From the NCBI GenBank assembly GCA_963969395.1, contig OZ017798.1:3720001-3784000 (forward strand): 64,000 nt of DNA, given 5' to 3'. The translations under genes and the position numbers were made by a program. Positions 35,266 through 47,299 of the stretch are shown one piece after another; within the stretch, counting starts at the first letter, position 1; each line of letters opens with the position of its first letter. Source of the DNA: Pseudoscleropodium purum (taxonomy: Eukaryota > Streptophyta > Bryopsida > Hypnales > Brachytheciaceae). The notes beneath the pieces were generated by a model, which was not told the DNA's origin, did no database searches, and saw nothing but the letters and a program-made list of their open reading frames with translations.

Positions 35266-37141
35266 ATAATTTAAGAAAAAATAAAAATGAAAATAATATA
35301 ATAATTGTATTTTTTTATTGAGTATTTTATTTAATATTTGTATTTTATTTAGTTTAATTGCACAAATTAAATGTACCATTCCAAGTCATCATTACTCCCA
35401 CCATCATTATCCCTATCAGTACATCTCCATTAGACCCCACCACCATTGTACCCCGCCATCAAATTCATACATTGACGTGCATTTGTAAGGGAGGGAAAAA
35501 TTGCACTACTATTGATAGCTCGAAGCTTGTTTTTCCACCGTGAGCAACCATGTGAGCCTTGTTGTTCCTCGTGAGCAGCCTTGCAAGCAGCTTCACTTTC
35601 TTTGAGTTGCCATTTGCCATCAAAGTGCTCGCAAAGCACTCATTGAAGACATTCTTGAGGTGAATCGTTTTAATTTTCCTTGGTGAGTCCACTTCCTTTT
35701 CCAGTTTTTGAAGATGGATTGTTTGAAACAATGTTGCTTGTTTGTTATTTTTTTTAGGTTTACAAGTATTTATTGCTCAAAATTGGTCTTCTTCTTGGTT
35801 TCTTAGTAGTACTCAAGTTTTGTTATTAAGCCTTGATGTCTCAATGTTTGATGAACGTTCTAATGCAGGTTTGGCTTTAGAATGTGAATGGTAGTCAACT
35901 CCAACAACTTAGTAAGGAAATCATTGGCGTGAAGAGGGTAAGAGATCAAGCATGGTCGGTACCATGAATTCGACACTTCCAATTCCTTCATCGTGAACGT
36001 CAACTTTACTTCCTGCTCTCACCAATTGGTATATCCCAAGGTTATGGCAAGAAGGTATCTTTCGTTTGATTCTAGTTTTGAATTGCGTTTTCAATTACCT
36101 CATATTAAGTTTTTCTAATTTCTTATAAAACCACTGTTCTTTGGCTATAAGTACTCATATGAAGATTGAAGAAAACTATGAAATGCTCAAATTATCACTT
36201 GATATCCGAGAACTGTTTCTCTTTGCCTTCTCATAACAAAGGTTACTCCTGTTGAGAATTGATTGAAGGATTTCCACTATAGAACAGTGACTTGTGTAGG
36301 ATTGGTAGTGATAGAGGAGATAACTTAATTGTGAACGTTACTTACGTAGAGGATGTCGGAATATAGGTCATGATAAAATGGCTAGGAGGACTAGGCTTTG
36401 AACCGAATGTGCAAATGGAAGCTTACGTAGGTGCTAATTCTTAGACGAATGAGTGAAGACACCCCTATCCCCTAAATGTACTTTAGACATCGTAATTGTG
36501 ATAGTCCCTACCAATTGTATCGTCGTTGAATGCAATTTCTATTGTAAACCCTATCGATTTTAAAGCGATTGAGTTTTTAGAATGTCTTTGGAAGTAGGTT
36601 CTTGACTTCTAAGGATTTTAGTGTGAGGAATTTAGGATTTCAGGATGTGAAGATTAGATGAGTTGTGTCATGGGTTCTTTTGATTCGATTGAGTTGACAA
36701 GAGTTTTTTGGTTGACATTGGATGGTAGATATGCTATAGCAAGTTCTTTAGAATTCATAACTCGTGGTCAGTAGTGAAAGAAAAGAAGCATGATGGATAG
36801 TGTGTGCGGTGGTTGAAAAGCCAACTCTAACAACTCACTAAGGAAATCATTGGCGTGAAGAGGTAAGGTTATTTATCATCAATCTTGTTTACTTAATTGC
36901 TTGAAGTGTGTTTCAGAGTAGATACATTGCCAATGTTTTTTTACTTCCATTTCTTTATATGTTCAATGTTTTTTAATGTTTCTATATATTTTTGGCTCTA
37001 TCAGCACATTGCTTAATCATGGAAGATAAAAATAGATTTCGGTTTTTTGGTCAAACTCTTCCATCTTTTTCAAAACTATCATTCTATAACAAGAATGACA
37101 TATCTTTGGTTTTCAAAGTGAACCTAGTTAGTACTTTGAAA
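35266..37141. other. Intergenic DNA upstream of the broken gene at 37.6 kb
   Basis: Less AT-rich from about 35380. Holds the two 42-bp copies listed separately. No frame long enough to support a gene, though short non-coding leader exons are possible. Confidence 0.4.
35896..36866 (+). repeat. Two copies of a roughly 42-bp segment about 926 bp apart
   Basis: The segments at 35896 and 36822 share GGAAATCATTGGCGTGAAGA and the preceding CAACTCYAACAACT word. Both end GAAGAGG followed by GTAAG-like bases, so each could be the end of an exon with a 5' splice site. They lie upstream of the broken gene at 37.6 kb. Confidence 0.7.
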
Positions 37142-37336
37142 AACTAGGTGAGGGTGGTGAATTTGTTGACAATATTCAAGGTTGAAATGGTGATTCTAGA
37201 CAATGGTAGTGTTTTTGATTCTGATGAGGAAGGTTTCAGCATTGATACGTTCCACACAAGTGCTTCTTATGGAGTCACCATTGTGGCTCAAAAGCATAAG
37301 AATCCTAAGATCTTAAGGCTTCATCATCATATATAG
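37142..37336 (+). other. Possible upstream exon of the same unrecognised gene
   Basis: An open frame reads VILDNGSVFDSDEEGFSIDT and ends HHH before a TAG abutting GTAAAT, a possible donor. Its acidic character fits the later blocks, but the link is only proximity and direction. Confidence 0.25.
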
Positions 37337-37646
37337 GTAAATATTTTTCTTATCAATTTTTTTGGATTACTACTTTCTTTTTTATTAAAAATTAAGGTTT
37401 AATGATTCATATTTTACAATGTTGATATTTTATTATATGCAACATAGAAAAACAAATTGTGAATAAGACTCAAAAGATACTTGTCAAAGCAAAGAATGGA
37501 AAAGATAAGAATCTACTTTTATTTTTTTAATTTATTTTGTTTAAAATAAAAAATTATAGTGTAGAGTATCTTTGTGTTATTTGTTTGTGTTTGATCTTAT
37601 TGTTCATTACTCAATTTGTCTTAATTTTAATTTTTCTACTTTGTAG

Positions 37647-39270
37647 GTGGTGAAGAGATGGAAGAGATCTCTGAATATGAAAAGTTGAGGAATGAAAGAG
37701 TGGCATCCAACCAGAAAAAGATGCTAGAATTACTACTTGGAATTACTAATCTTCCTCCTAGGAAAAAAAGGTTAGTTGTCCAACTCTTCTACGAGTAAAG
37801 AGGGTGTTGCCAGTTGCTCCAATAGTTTCATCAACACCAAATATAGGGCTAGTTGTTTTTGCAAAACCGGGGAAAAATCCGTTACTGATGGCAAGTACTA
37901 TGCAGAATTTCAACCAAGAAGATTTGTACCGACGGATTTTCAAGCAACGCCCTAAAGGGACCAAGGAAAGCTTCTTTGGAGCAGGGATTATCTAAGGGAG
38001 AACTTTCCTTTTACAATGGAAAGCTTACAATCAAAATGTTAAGATTGTATGTTCTTGGTTTTCAAATGTAGACTATCCAATTTCTCAAGCTTTTATGCAG
38101 AGTAATCTTCGAAATCAGAAGATTATGGTGGAGGAAGTAAAGGAATTCATCAAAGCAAGGGAACTTGGTCTTGTTTCTGTTTTGTCAAGTCAAATGGCAC
38201 AATTTTGCATGTTCGTTGGCAGGTGGATGACATTTATGAATGGTTCAAGGGTTACAAACACTACTCTATAGGCAAGGGCAAGAATCAAATTCACACATAA
38301 ATTTCTATTTCCATTTTAAAAAATAAATTAAAGTTTAGGTTTGATTTAGTTTTCTTACTATAAAAGTTTATCATGATCAGCTTTGATATGTTTTAAACAT
38401 TTTTTTGGTTTAAAATTGATAGGAATGAGGATGCAATGGAAACATTGGCGTTGGCAAATGATGGTGAAGTTGAAGAGCCTCTGGAGAATAGGGGCAACTT
38501 TGAATTGGAGGAAAGCGACATGCTTGACTTCAATATTGCTATTGATTTCCCTATTTCCAAAATAAGTCACCCCATTGATGAATTGTACAATGAATTGGGG
38601 TCACAATTGGGAGTTGTAAATCAACCAATTGAAGAGATTAGGCATGTTCAATTCACTAAATTCAACAATGAACCTAAAGACGTAAGTTTATTGTTTAAAA
38701 ATTTGATACTCTTAATGACTTATATGTATGAGTTTTGTTTAAAATTGTAATTCAATACTTGTGTGTATGTTTAGTTGAGCAAGAATAATTTAATGGAGAC
38801 ATTACTGTGCAGTGTATGTTGAAGGAGAAGCGGAAAAGAGTTGCATCATTAAAGACCATGGAGAGCCAGAGTATTGAACAAGGCAAGATTCCAAAGCAAA
38901 AAATGCGGAAAAGTGAAGTTGAAGAACTTATGGAATCTACATTATTCGAAGGAGAGTCATCAATCATGCAAGGAATTCAATTGAAGACCCTTTCTAAGAA
39001 TTCAAAGAAGACATTGGCAATGGTGCTAAAGGATCTTCAAAGGATCCATGAAGTACTACCAAACATATCTAGTTTTGCTTCAAAAACATTTCCTCAACTA
39101 AAAATTACAATGAAAAAAGATGACCTTGATTAAGGAAAGAAGAGGCCAAAGAATCTTGGCTTAGTGGTTGCATGGGTTCTAAAGGAATTTAAGGTTGGAA
39201 TTATAAATCCTCCTCCATTGAAGAACAGGATTCGACAATTGTATGCAAAGAACATTAAGAAGCTTTCATA
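37647..39270 (+). pseudogene. Unrecognised multi-exon gene, probably decayed
   Basis: Several exon-like blocks with good splice sites lie in order. Block 1 (37647-37770, after TTGTAG) reads EYEKLRNERVASNQKKMLEL and ends in a 7-A run; continuing needs a one-base shift there, after which RVKRVLPVAPIVSSTP follows. Block 2 starts about 38101 and includes MVEEVKEFIKARELGLVSVL. Block 3 (38422-38681, between GATAG and GTAAGT) is acidic, with NEDAMETLALANDGEVEEPL. Block 4 (from about 38813, after TGCAG) is Lys-rich, reads KKTLAMVLKDLQRIHEVLPN, and continues past a TAA at 39131-39133 as LGLVVAWVLKEFKVGIINPP to 39270. The block 1 pattern (YExxRxxRxxxNxxxLxxLG then basic residues) is seen in various plant nuclear proteins, but I cannot name the family. 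It may be transposon-carried or a dead host gene. Confidence 0.45.
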
Positions 39271-39279
39271 AAAAGGTAT

Positions 39280-42200
39280 ATTTTCTTATTAATGTGTTGG
39301 ATTTTTATTCTTTTTTATTAATTTTTGTTGTATTTATCTTTTATAATAAATGTTTTTCTAAAATCAACAAGATGAAGGGACAAGTTAATATGGTTATTTT
39401 TCTAATATCAAATTCTTCTATTTTGTTTTAAATGGTATGTCCAGTGGAAAAGCTGGTCAAGTAGTTGGAGAGATGAGGAGTTGGAGAGTCGAGGAGCTTA
39501 AGAGATGAAGAGCCCAAGAATCATGTTGCACACACATTTTAGGAAAACAATTTTGTTTGCAATTGGTCTTGTAGTTAGGTAATTGAATGTGTTTAGTGAA
39601 TTTCAATTTCAATCTAGGATGATTCATATTTAGTTAGAAAATTTTGCATTCAATGTCATAAATTTCTACTAAATTAGTGGTTTTAGATCATTAGAGGATT
39701 GTGGCACAAATTCAATGGAAATAAAGAACCGATTGAAACAAAATATTTCAGTGGTTTCACAATTTGGTATATATATTGGCATGTGAAATTCAAAAATAAT
39801 TGGCAAAACATTACTAATTGGTACTTCTATAGAGATTTGCATATGATTAAAAAAGGCATTTTATCCCATGTGAATATAGGAAAAAAAAACATTAAAATGG
39901 TTGGAATTAGTTTATGGTAGAACAAGGTTATTTAGCTAGTGGTTCTTAAGAAAGAGTTGATATGAGAAAATCAAGTGTAAAAGTCTCATTATTCATGGAT
40001 AGAATAGAAATACTTGATTAGTATTAAGCACTAGGTAATATAGAGTATAATTGTGTTGGATTTTACACATGCTAACAGGTTCTAGGCCCCTTGTGAAAGG
40101 CTTGTATATAAGTGAAATTATAAGTGTAATTAAAGGATTGAAATCGGAAATGAAAGGGGTCCATATACCAGAAAGTGAAGCACACACGGATGCACAAGGC
40201 ATGACCTCCTCGAGTACTAGGAAACCCAAATGGGACCTCATGCTAATTTAGCTTTTGTAAGTGTAAGTATGTAATATGGAGACTTTCTCTTGTTTAATTT
40301 TATTTGTTTTGCCTACCAACACATGCAACGTTCTGCATTGCGTCACAATTCTGACCGGGGTTGAATTATGTATACTTCTAGTGATCACTTGAATTTATCA
40401 TACTAAAAACCAATCAAGAATTAATCCTTGGTCTTCAAAGGGTTCAAACATTTCAAATCCAGTGATGACACTGTTTACCCAATTCCACCACCTACAGGTT
40501 CCTCCCATTTCCATCACTAGCCCATCTATTACCACAATCTTACTAATCCATTATCATGATGGCAATGCATTGGAGAGTGAACACATCGGCCCACGCTTTA
40601 ACAATAGACTGATCATGCTTCACCAAGGGTCTACTCATAGTTTTACATTTCAGTTTTGAAAAATCATAAAAAATTCAATTTTTATCTAAATGTCTTCATT
40701 CTTTTTGCAATTGACTTCTTTCAAACAATTCAATCTTTGAAAAATATGAGAGCTCAGAAATAGCTTCTTCAAAGTACCTAGATTGCAAATAGGTATGGTG
40801 ATGGGTAGTTCAATTTGTCTCATTTCTTCAATACCAATGCCTGTTACCCTATGGTGTTCTCAAAGTTGGCTGCACACATTGCTTTCTCACGTGCAAGGAA
40901 GCCGAAGCTTTCCTTCGGGGTCCACTTGCATTAATTAATATCCATTTAATTTCAAGGAAGTCTTATAACGTAACTAAAATTAGGACTATGCTGCAAAATT
41001 AATGCAAGACACTAAATCATGTCCACAAAGTGGACCCAACAAGGTAATTTGGAGGTTCACCAAGGTTAAAAGTAAGAAAAAAAATCATATTTTGAGTCAT
41101 GTTTAGGATATATTATAGACCTCTCTTAGATTAGTTGAGGTCTTTGATTGCAAATATGAATTCAAAATTTGAAAAAAAAAATTACATGAAAAGAAATCTT
41201 GTGTTTTTCCACTAGATAAATCTAGCCTCCTAGGACCTAGGTCCATTTCTTGGGCATGATTTAATGCCTTACAAAATTAATTAGCTCTTCTTATAGCCTT
41301 TGCTTCAAAAAATGTTGATAGTAAGTTTCATACTCTATTCAATTTGTTGTTCTAGGTAGGAAAATGGATTAAGGAATTCTCTAGTAACTTGAAGAGATTC
41401 AAAATTGAATGACCAATTGGATTTGTACGATTGCAATTAGTCTAGAAGAACATATTTCACTATGCTTCCTACACAACTCTATCTGCTAATGAACTCAATA
41501 TGAACTTCCAATGTTTATATAGAATCTCCCATTATGTATCTCCAATATTTAAAATGACCAAAATATCTCAAATTTACTAGGGGATTAAATAGTCTAGAAG
41601 AATAAAGAGTACACCACTGAATCATAAACTACATATACTTCTATGAAGAAAAAGTAAAATGAAAGTCAAAAACTATGGATAGACTCTTAAAGGCATTTTT
41701 TGAATGCAATGAATACATAATTCATCAATGTAAGTAGGATACATGCTAAAATTATGTGGTATTACCTTATCTTGAGCAATACAATGAACTTTCAAATTCA
41801 AATATCGCATTTGTTTTTTAGACGGTGTGGAGACTTTCATTTGAGTATTTGACCTCTCAAGTCAAACCTCTTCATTTTTTTTATCACCGATTCTATTCAA
41901 GAAAACATTGCCTAAAAAATTACAAAAACAATAGAATGAGTAAATAAACAAAAAAAACAATTGTATTTGTAAACAACTCGAATCAACTTTCATATTTCCA
42001 CAATGTCATTATAATGTCATTTTAAAAGGGAAGACCAAGTCTTCACCTTTGAATTCATATAACCATATAGATATGTTCTATGAATCTTATTTCACAATTT
42101 TTAATTTGAATGTCTTCATCAAATTATTATTCTAAGTTGAATTTTATGATACATCTCTATAATTTGGAAATCTAAATTAGTATGCGGGCTTTAAGGGGTT

Positions 42201-43540
42201 AAAAATCCCTATTTCAAAATAATTCCAAAATAACTATTAGCTAAATTTTGAGTTTCAATTAAATAGCATGCAATAAAATAAAAATATCTTTAAGATGAAT
42301 CTAAGTTTGACATCTGATTACTTTCATTGTTAGTTTTTTTCCATTTCTTTTAGATCATATTATTGTTTGAAAAATCTAAATATAGACTCAAAGTCTGAAA
42401 AATAGTGTTGGAAAAATAAAAACTTTTAATGATAAAAGAAATTAAAACTTTCTTTTGAAATTTTGAATTGAAAAACAATGTAACTTCTCTTCAATTAAAA
42501 ATGAATGTTTTTTTTATCACTAATTTATGAAAGCTTGTGCAATCTCATATTACATTTAAACATTTTTATGCAAAATAACAAGCTATGAAAGACTCTATTT
42601 AATAGATTTATTAATTTTAAAAAGAATGATTTGGTATGAAAAGAAACTACAATGAGTAATTACTTCATAAAGCCAATAAGTCACAATGAAGTTTTGAAGT
42701 TTTGAAATTGTTGTATTTTCAAACCATGACTTCATTTTTTGGAGTAATTTTAGCTTGAAATTATTCATGTCTAATTTGAGTGCCTTTGGATGCACTTCTA
42801 ATAGAATAATAGTGGTATTGTCAAATAAATATTATTTTCAAATAAATCAAAAGTTAGTAATGTAGTTGTGTAATTGTGTTGTGTAGACTATGGATGCACT
42901 AAAGGCTTGGCTAATAGTCCCTAAAAATATCATGCAAGCACTAGAGGGTCATAAATTTCAATGATGGATTATTTGTTTGCATATGTATTGCAACACTTTA
43001 TTTTGATTTTTAACCAATTGCAAAATGTCATTGTGCAAAAGCAAAAGAATCTCCATCATTACTCATCTTATGAACTATTTGGAATTTTTTTTTTGGTGGG
43101 GTTACCAAACACCCAAATCCAAACAAGAATGCAATATTCTTCATGCTATGATCTATAGGTGTGTTATAGCATTACTTGCACACTTTTCGTTCAAATTTGT
43201 CAGAATGGGTTAATTTAGTATAATGCTAGCTAAATTTATAATGTAAATTTATGAATGTGACATAGATATGTGACTAATTTGTGAATAATCATGCCCTATT
43301 GTCATTCTATAAAAATGCAAATTCAAGAAGAATTCAAATTTAATCTAGAAAAAGAAAATGAAGTAAGAACCAAATAAATAAATAAAAAGAAGTTGTTAAC
43401 TCTTTACTAACACTGAAATTCCATAACTAGCAATTACTTATTGGCCAATTCACAAAATTCAGAAAATATTGAAAGTGACATTTTCAAAATAATCTATGTC
43501 TACAAAGAAGTGTACAATAAATTAAAGCTGACATTGATAA
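39280..43540. other. AT-rich intergenic DNA, nothing supported
   Basis: Only short AT-driven frames occur. A segment at about 40050-40350 is less AT-rich and has a 66-codon frame of unknown meaning. No RNA gene, terminal repeats or known domain were found. Confidence 0.55.
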
Positions 43541-43544
43541 CCGT

Positions 43545-45172
43545 TCATTTGATACCTGATTGATGCCCGCCCCCCGTCCATCTCGGAAACATTGGACCAA
43601 TCGGTTTAAGCTCCTTTAAACCAGGAAATTCCATGTCGGAGTTTGAAATTGAGAAGGTCGCAAGGGTAGGAGGTCGGAGGTCGGAGGGGAGCAGGTAGGT
43701 CGGAGGTCTGGAGATTGGGGACGGAAAGGGAATGGCCTCCCTCATACCCCATCCATCCACATTCGGTTTAATGAGGGAGCCAATTCACCCTGGCCTGCAG
43801 AAATTTGTGCACGTGGTAATTGAAGCTGCCGCATCTCGGTTTTTCTGCATCCCGAAATCCAATCCACGTTTTCTCTCAGGTGATCCTCGCGTCGCTGCAC
43901 TACTCTTGTTGGCGTTGTCATTCCTCTATAGAATCTCTCGTGCTGGATGTCTTGCTCTTGTTGCTGGTATCGTTCCTCTGTGCAGCCTTTTTCTTTAGTT
44001 TCTTCATCAAAGAGCATTGGAATTCCTGCTCATTTTCTTCAAATCCTGAAGACTTGGGACTTACTTAGGGTTTGGAGTTTTGTAGCGATCTCTCGTATCG
44101 GATGTCTTGCTCTTGTTGCTGGTGTCGTTCCTCTGTATAGCCTTTTTCTTTAGTTCCTTCATATTTCACTGTTGCATGTTCGCGTATTGAAATTCGCCAA
44201 TTTAGGGTTGCCTGAGGAAGTCTTGAGCTCGGATTGCTTTTCGACCGAATTTCGCAGCGAAGGCGAGTGGATGGTTTGCTATGGTGACAATGTCCGGCCT
44301 CGCACAACTCTGTTCGTCGTCGTTGTGCTGTCGTCTCTCTGCGCTCGCCACGCTGGGAAATCATGTCAGAAGCTGCACGGGCGACTGAAATCATCGCAGC
44401 TTCGATTCCAATCTTCCCGTTTGCGAGCGTTTTGCAGCTTCCGGGAGGTGGCTTGGTGGATTTTCGGTTCGACCAAGGAATTAGCCGTCTATTGAAACCA
44501 TCGCGGTGGGAGGACCTGTGTCGGTGGACGCGCGCATCAAAGTTCGTATGTCAATTACTCCAACTAAAATTCAGGATGTACAATGAAATTGCAGCCTTGA
44601 ATCAGTGGAATCCACAAATGAGGCTAACTTTCTTCCCCGGGCACGTTTGAATGCACCAGTGATGAACTTGAGAGAGGCAGGAAATTAAAGAAAATTTAGA
44701 GAGGAACGTGACCGCTCTGAATCTGTGCAAATATTAAAGGCGACCCTATCATCAGTATTTGTTTAATGACAAACAGAACTTGCATTTCTGCATTTTTTCT
44801 TCACTTTAGTCTTTTATCAGTTCTATTTAAAACATGCTGATTTTCGGCTGCAGTTGTGTGGAGATTCTAGAAGAAAGGTCGATATCATGTTTCCTATGAT
44901 GATCTCTCTGCTTTGCTAATTTGTTTCTCCATGACCAGATGTCGGTCGAGGCCAGGGCAGCGTGACCTGACAACATGCTATTCTTTTGAATCCGTGGATT
45001 TTGGGAGTCTTGCTCATTCTTCAGAGGACCTGATCTTTCGCCCTCGGGGCTAGTTCGAATGAGAGACATTCCTGGCATAATGTAGCCATAGGATTGCCAA
45101 CAAAAAGGCATCAACAAGCTCATGCTGGCCTGTGGCGCTTACTATTCTGTCTAGTTTCAGTTTTTAGCCAAA
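43545..45172 (+). other. GC-rich leader or promoter island upstream of MRS2
   Basis: Composition rises at about 43560. The segment contains GGTCGGA repeats (43660-43715), pyrimidine-rich stretches and a duplicated block of about 75 bp. Open frames at 44172-44495 and 44363-44650 overlap and neither resembles a known protein. It is best read as promoter plus 5' untranslated exon and intron of the downstream transporter gene; a separate small gene cannot be excluded. Confidence 0.4.
43935..44166 (+). repeat. Direct duplication, period 155 bp
   Basis: A block starting ATCTCTCGTRYYGGATGTCT at about 43932 recurs at about 44088. Shared words include GATGTCTTGCTCTTGTTGCT and CCTTTTTCTTTAGTT. The two copies differ at several bases. 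It lies within the leader island of MRS2. Confidence 0.85.
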
Positions 45173-47296
45173 ATGGGGAAGCCAGTGATAAAGAGACCAG
45201 CTGTACTTAAGTCCACTTACGATCGGGTGACAATGGAGCCTTCTGGGGCGGAAAATCAAATTGTTCCTTTCTCTATCCTGAAGAACAGGAAGATGATGGG
45301 CACTAGGACGTGGATGAGGTTCGATGCAACTGGAAGTTCGGAGATGTTCGATTGTGACAGGAACGGTCTCTTGAAACGTGTTACTGTGCCTGCGAGAGAT
45401 CTCCGTATACTGGGCCCCATATTCACTCAATCCTGCCATATTCTAGGTAATTATTTATCAAATGTGGATGTGAACACATGTGAGTTATATTTGAGTTTGA
45501 GGTAGTCCTTCCTTCATTCCTAGAAGCAATGTTAGTGTTCAGGCAATACCTGCTGTCAACTTGAGAACAATCTATTTCTCATTCCAAGGTACAGACCGTT
45601 TGCTCTGGCAGGCGAGGAAGCTTCTGTTGTTCACTACCACATTTGTTTGTAAAGAATGGGCTCTTTGATTTATGTGTGTTGTGGTTTGTGACAGCCAGGG
45701 AGAACGCGATGGTGGTTAATCTTGAATTTGTAAAAGCGATAATTACACCTGAGCAGGTTTATTTTCTCGATCCCATGAACCGGGAGGTGAAACCTTTCGT
45801 AGAGCAGCTGAGAGTGCAACTTCCTCCGCAGAGTATCTTACGGATCGAGTCCGGAGGACCAATGACGTCCCCTGGAGGACAGGTGTGCACAACAGAAGAC
45901 GGCTTGCTTGAACAACTCCCTTTTGAGTTCCGAATTTTGGAAATTGCTCTAGATGTGGTGTGCAACCACCTTGAGGAAAATGTGCATGATTTGGAAAAGA
46001 CGGCCCGTCCAGCTTTAGATCAGTTAACGAAAAGGATCAGCACAGGGAGTCTCGAGCTTGTTCGAATGGTCAAGAGTCAGCTTACTCACTTGAGCGCTCG
46101 AGTTCAGAAGGTGAGTGCTCTATTCCATACCTTTTTTTGCGAAATTAGAAATGGGCCGCTTTCTCGTCACCTGCTGGCTTGAATAAATCTGGCGGGAATG
46201 GGGTCATCCATTCATCTACTCTTATCAGTTTTTACTATAAATGTGAGAATGCTCGACTCTTTTGAGACGCTGTGGGCCTTCGTCGAAGCAGAGGCACTCG
46301 AGCAAAGGAAAATACAGCATCACAATAGCAGTATCTTACAAATGCTTATTCCGAGTCTGCTTATTGTTCTACAAACGAAGTTTGGGAAGCGGTTTTAAAG
46401 ACTGGTTGAAATTGTTCAAGCCAGGTCAGGGACGAACTTATGCAACTTCTGGACGACGACGAGGATATGGCAGACCTGTACCTGACTCGAAAGCTTTTCC
46501 AAGCGCAACATCTGGACTCCCCAATTGCAACTGTCTATTCTGCCAGTGGGGCTACGGTAAGCTCAGCAGCATCGCGCAAATTAGCACGATTGAGTTCAGT
46601 AAGAAGCCATGGTCATACTAGTCGCCGCAGCTCAGCTACACAGAGCACGAGCACAATCTATGATGTTGAGGAGTTGGAGATGTTATTAGAGGCCTACTTT
46701 ATGCAGGTGGATGCTAGTCTCAACAAGCTCTCACTGGTGAGTTTTTGAATTCTGACTCCAAATTGCAGATCGTTTGGACATCCGGTTTCCATTCAAGCGA
46801 TCCTCAATTTCTCTTTCCGAAGTCCTTTTCAAGTTTTTTTGTGACTTCTATTCTTGTCACCGTTGACATGGGACACGGTTGGCACTGACAGCTTTCGCGG
46901 ATTGAGATGCCTTCCGCTGCATGCTCTCATCACTTTGAACTGGGTGACGTTTGGTTACTGATCCATTTACTTTGCACGTCGATAAGATACTTTACTTATT
47001 TGACGTTGCCAATTCAGGTACGTGAGTACATTGACGATACGGAGGACTACGTCAACGTACGGCTTGACCACCAACGGAACCAGCTATTTCAGTTTCAGAT
47101 CACGTTGGGTGCATCGGCCTTGGCTATTGCAGTTTGCATGAGCATAGTTGGGTGCTTTGGCATGAATATCCATGTACCACCATACGAAAGCCCTCACTGG
47201 TTTTCAGCAACACTAATCTTCTCTTGTCTCTTATCATTTTTTATTTTCTTGGGCATTTTGGGGTATGTACGCTGGAAGGGGCTCTTTGAGAAGTGA
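45173..47296 (+). CDS. MRS2/CorA-type magnesium transporter, four exons
   Basis: Exons 45173-45446, 45695-46110, 46425-46736 and 47018-47296 join in frame to 426 residues, close to the usual plant MRS2 length. All introns have GT..AG ends. Landmarks in order: residues 40-86 RTWMRFDATG and VPARDLRILGP; exon 2 MVVNLEFVKAIITPEQVYFL, LPFEFRILEIALDVVC and LTHLSARVQK; exon 3 LLDDDEDMADLYL and EELEMLLEAYFMQVD; exon 4 REYIDDTEDYVNVRLD, first membrane helix about 363-381, the family-defining GMN at 382-384, and the second helix about 396-420. MRS2 proteins form pentameric Mg2+ channels in plasma membrane, tonoplast, plastid or mitochondrial membranes. No clear targeting peptide is seen, so the membrane is unknown. 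The gene looks intact. The subfamily was not resolved. Confidence 0.93.
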
Positions 47297-47299
47297 GAC

